Assembly (NCBI GenBank): GCA_902477615.1
Contig: CABSHY010000055.1
Span: 1 to 7,584 of the forward strand
Direction: 5' to 3'
Source of the DNA: an uncultured Sutterella sp.
GTDB lineage: Bacteria; Pseudomonadota; Gammaproteobacteria; Burkholderiales; Burkholderiaceae_F
DNA: 7,584 nt
The translations under genes and the position numbers were made by a program. The notes under the pieces were generated by a model. That model was not told the origin of the DNA and ran no database searches. It saw nothing but the letters and a program-made list of their open reading frames with translations. This document shows positions 6,110-7,584 of this stretch, piece by piece. The stretch's first letter is position 1, and each line of letters starts with the position of its first letter.

Positions 6110-7396
6110 TTATTTTAATGTTTTTACTTCTGAGGACATTTCGCACAAACGCTTGGCAATGTCATAAGAACGAAGCAAAGACTTAACCGGTAAACATTCG
6201 TAGACGCCGTGGAAATTTAAGCCACCCGTGAAGAAGTTCGGCGTGGGCACGCCCATCTTGGAGATTTGGCAACCGTCAGAGCCACCACGCACCGGGTTTT
6301 CAACAATCTCCAACCCTTCGCGACGGAACGCTTCACGAGCGATGTCGCAAACGACCGGATAGTCCTTTAAGTAATTCATAAGATTGTAGTATTGGTCTTT
6401 AACCGTTACGGTCACACGACCGTCCCACACCTTATTCATTTCTTCAGCCACTTTGTGCACGTAAGCCTTACGGTCTTCAAACTTGGTGTTGTCATGGTCA
6501 CGAATGAGCATTCGAACATCAACACCACGAACGGCACCCGTGATGCCAATCGGATGGAAGAATCCTTCGTAGCGGCACGTCTTTTCCGGAATACTTTCGG
6601 TCGGGAAACGGCTTAAGAAGTCCATCGCCATACGAATGGCGTTGACCATTTTGTCTTTTGCTGAACCCGGGTGAACGTTTAAACCCTCAAAGTGAGCCGT
6701 CACCATTGCAGCATTAAAGGTTTCGGTATCAAAACCGCCCACTTCGCTACCATCGATCGTATAGGCATAGTCAGCCCCAAATTCTTCCGGATCAAAGCCG
6801 GCAGTGCCACGACCGATTTCTTCATCGGGCGTTACGCAAAAGCATAGCTTTGCGTGGGCCACTTCAGGGTGCTCTACGAAGTATTTCGCCAATTGCACCA
6901 ACACGGCAATACCGGCTTTGTCGTCTGCACCCAAAAGCGTGGTGCCGTCCGTCACGACCAAGGGTTGGCCTGCGTATTTAGCGACTTCGGGGAAGCGTTC
7001 AAGCTTTAGAACGATATCCTTTTCTTCGTTTAAAACAATGTCTCCGCCCTTATAGTCAATGACTTTCCATTGGGCGGGTTCGCCGCTCGCTTCAGGAGAC
7101 GTGTCCATGTGAGCAATGAGCCCCAAGGCCGGCGCAGTTTCCAATCCTTCTGAAGCAGGTACCCATGCGTAGACAATGCCTTTGTCGGTGACTTTGCAGT
7201 CTTTAATACCCACACTTTCAAATTCGGCTTTCAAAAGATGTGCGTAGGCCATTTGCTCTGGCGTAGAGGGCAAGGTGTCACTATGCGGATTACTCGTTGT
7301 GTTGTATTGCGTATAGGACAAGAAGCGTTGAAGGATTTCAGGCAAAGCTTCAAATTCTTCTTTTGTGAAGTTGCCATAGTACTGATGTTGGAGCAT
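6110..7396 (-). CDS. pepT: Peptidase T (tripeptide aminopeptidase, M20B)
   Basis: PepT is a cytoplasmic di-zinc aminopeptidase that removes the N-terminal residue from tripeptides in the last steps of peptide use. The 428-residue protein is complete (E. coli PepT is slightly shorter, about 408). Motifs in order: GLIAHMDTSPEASG (H96, D98), GADDKAG (bridging D158), TPDEEIGRG (catalytic and zinc-binding E192/E193), YTIDGSEVG (D215), the dimerisation-domain segment VHPGSAKDKMVNA (241-253), RGGSDG (370-375) and NFHGVYECLPV (H396). All predicted zinc ligands and the catalytic glutamate are present. The start is fixed by GAGG (7403-7406) 6 bases before the ATG. The gene is monocistronic in this window and ends facing the permease gene. 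The AT-rich region upstream has a CRP-like dyad, in line with the known catabolite and anaerobic control of pepT in enterobacteria, although control here is inferred. Confidence 0.97.
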   Translation of the reverse strand: MLQHQYYGNFTKEEFEALPEILQRFLSYTQYNTTSNPHSDTLPSTPEQMAYAHLLKAEFESVGIKDCKVTDKGIVYAWVPASEGLETAPALGLIAHMDTSPEASGEPAQWKVIDYKGGDIVLNEEKDIVLKLERFPEVAKYAGQPLVVTDGTTLLGADDKAGIAVLVQLAKYFVEHPEVAHAKLCFCVTPDEEIGRGTAGFDPEEFGADYAYTIDGSEVGGFDTETFNAAMVTAHFEGLNVHPGSAKDKMVNAIRMAMDFLSRFPTESIPEKTCRYEGFFHPIGITGAVRGVDVRMLIRDHDNTKFEDRKAYVHKVAEEMNKVWDGRVTVTVKDQYYNLMNYLKDYPVVCDIAREAFRREGLEIVENPVRGGSDGCQISKMGVPTPNFFTGGLNFHGVYECLPVKSLLRSYDIAKRLCEMSSEVKTLK

Positions 7397-7497
7397 TTAA
7401 GACCTCAAAAAGAAAATGTGAGAAAGAAAAAATCTTCCAAAAAGTGGATCAAATTTTAGTTAAAAACGCAAATTCTTCTAGGTATATTTGCCTAAGA

Positions 7498-7516
7498 TGT
7501 GACACTTATCATAAGT
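7498..7516. promoter_or_regulatory. CRP-like dyad overlapping a 13-base palindrome upstream of pepT
   Basis: TGTGA (7498-7502), six bases, then TCATA (7509-7513) matches 9 of 10 core positions of the CRP consensus TGTGA-N6-TCACA. Overlapping it, ACTTATCATAAGT (7504-7516) is a perfect 6-base-arm palindrome around a central C. The site is about 100 bases before the pepT start, within range of an activator, and it could equally serve a divergent gene beyond the right edge. A TATAAC (5/6) near 7546-7551 on the plus strand supports such a divergent promoter only weakly. No clear pepT promoter could be picked in this AT-rich stretch (7397-7584). Confidence 0.35.
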
Positions 7517-7584
7517 TTGCGAAATTTAACGAAATCTCTAGTACCATATAACATTAGTATTTTCGTATAAAAGAAAGTAAACTC

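Noticed and set aside
1..7584. CRISPR arrays, insertion sequences, riboswitches or tandem repeats
   Set aside because: I saw no regularly spaced repeats, transposase motifs, terminal inverted repeats or long structured leaders; intergenic gaps are all under 200 bases.

Overview
The window looks like ordinary chromosome from a Gram-negative proteobacterium, with one probable defence gene in it. LpxH (lipid A synthesis), a lipobox lipoprotein and a CCA-encoding tRNA-Arg(ACG) place it in the beta/gamma Proteobacteria. The moderate GC content and protein style suggest a host-associated betaproteobacterium, perhaps Sutterellaceae-like, but this is an inference from memory of families and no database was searched.

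Layout, left to right. (1) Positions 1-779, minus strand: a LOG-like Rossmann-fold nucleotide-binding protein whose C-terminus is cut off by the window edge. (2) Positions 780-884: a divergent intergenic region with a near-palindrome. (3) Positions 885-2606, plus strand: a complete stand-alone OLD-family protein (ABC-type ATPase plus Toprim nuclease), the best candidate for an anti-phage or DNA-processing function. (4) Positions 2620-2783: tRNA-Arg(ACG) on the minus strand with its own promoter and intrinsic terminator. (5) Positions 2793-5055, minus strand: a compact three-gene cluster transcribed in the order lpxH, unknown lipoprotein, short-chain dehydrogenase (SDR). The first two overlap by 4 bases and the last two are 5 bases apart. 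No terminator is visible between the SDR gene and the tRNA promoter. (6) Positions 5142-6050, plus strand: an AEC-family permease. (7) Positions 6054-6091: a strong bidirectional terminator shared with the converging gene. (8) Positions 6110-7396, minus strand: pepT, peptidase T. (9) Positions 7397-7584: an AT-rich upstream region with a CRP-like dyad and an overlapping 13-base palindrome.

Functionally, lpxH makes lipid X for lipid A at the inner membrane, and the coupled lipoprotein suggests an envelope-related transcription unit. pepT removes N-terminal residues from tripeptides. The AEC permease probably exports or exchanges a small organic anion or amino acid, but nothing ties it to pepT except the shared terminator. 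I found no insertion sequence, CRISPR array, integrase, partner helicase or phage gene. The only accessory-looking gene is the OLD nuclease, which lies next to the 3' end of the tRNA, a position often used by integrating elements, but I could find no attachment-site duplication in the window.
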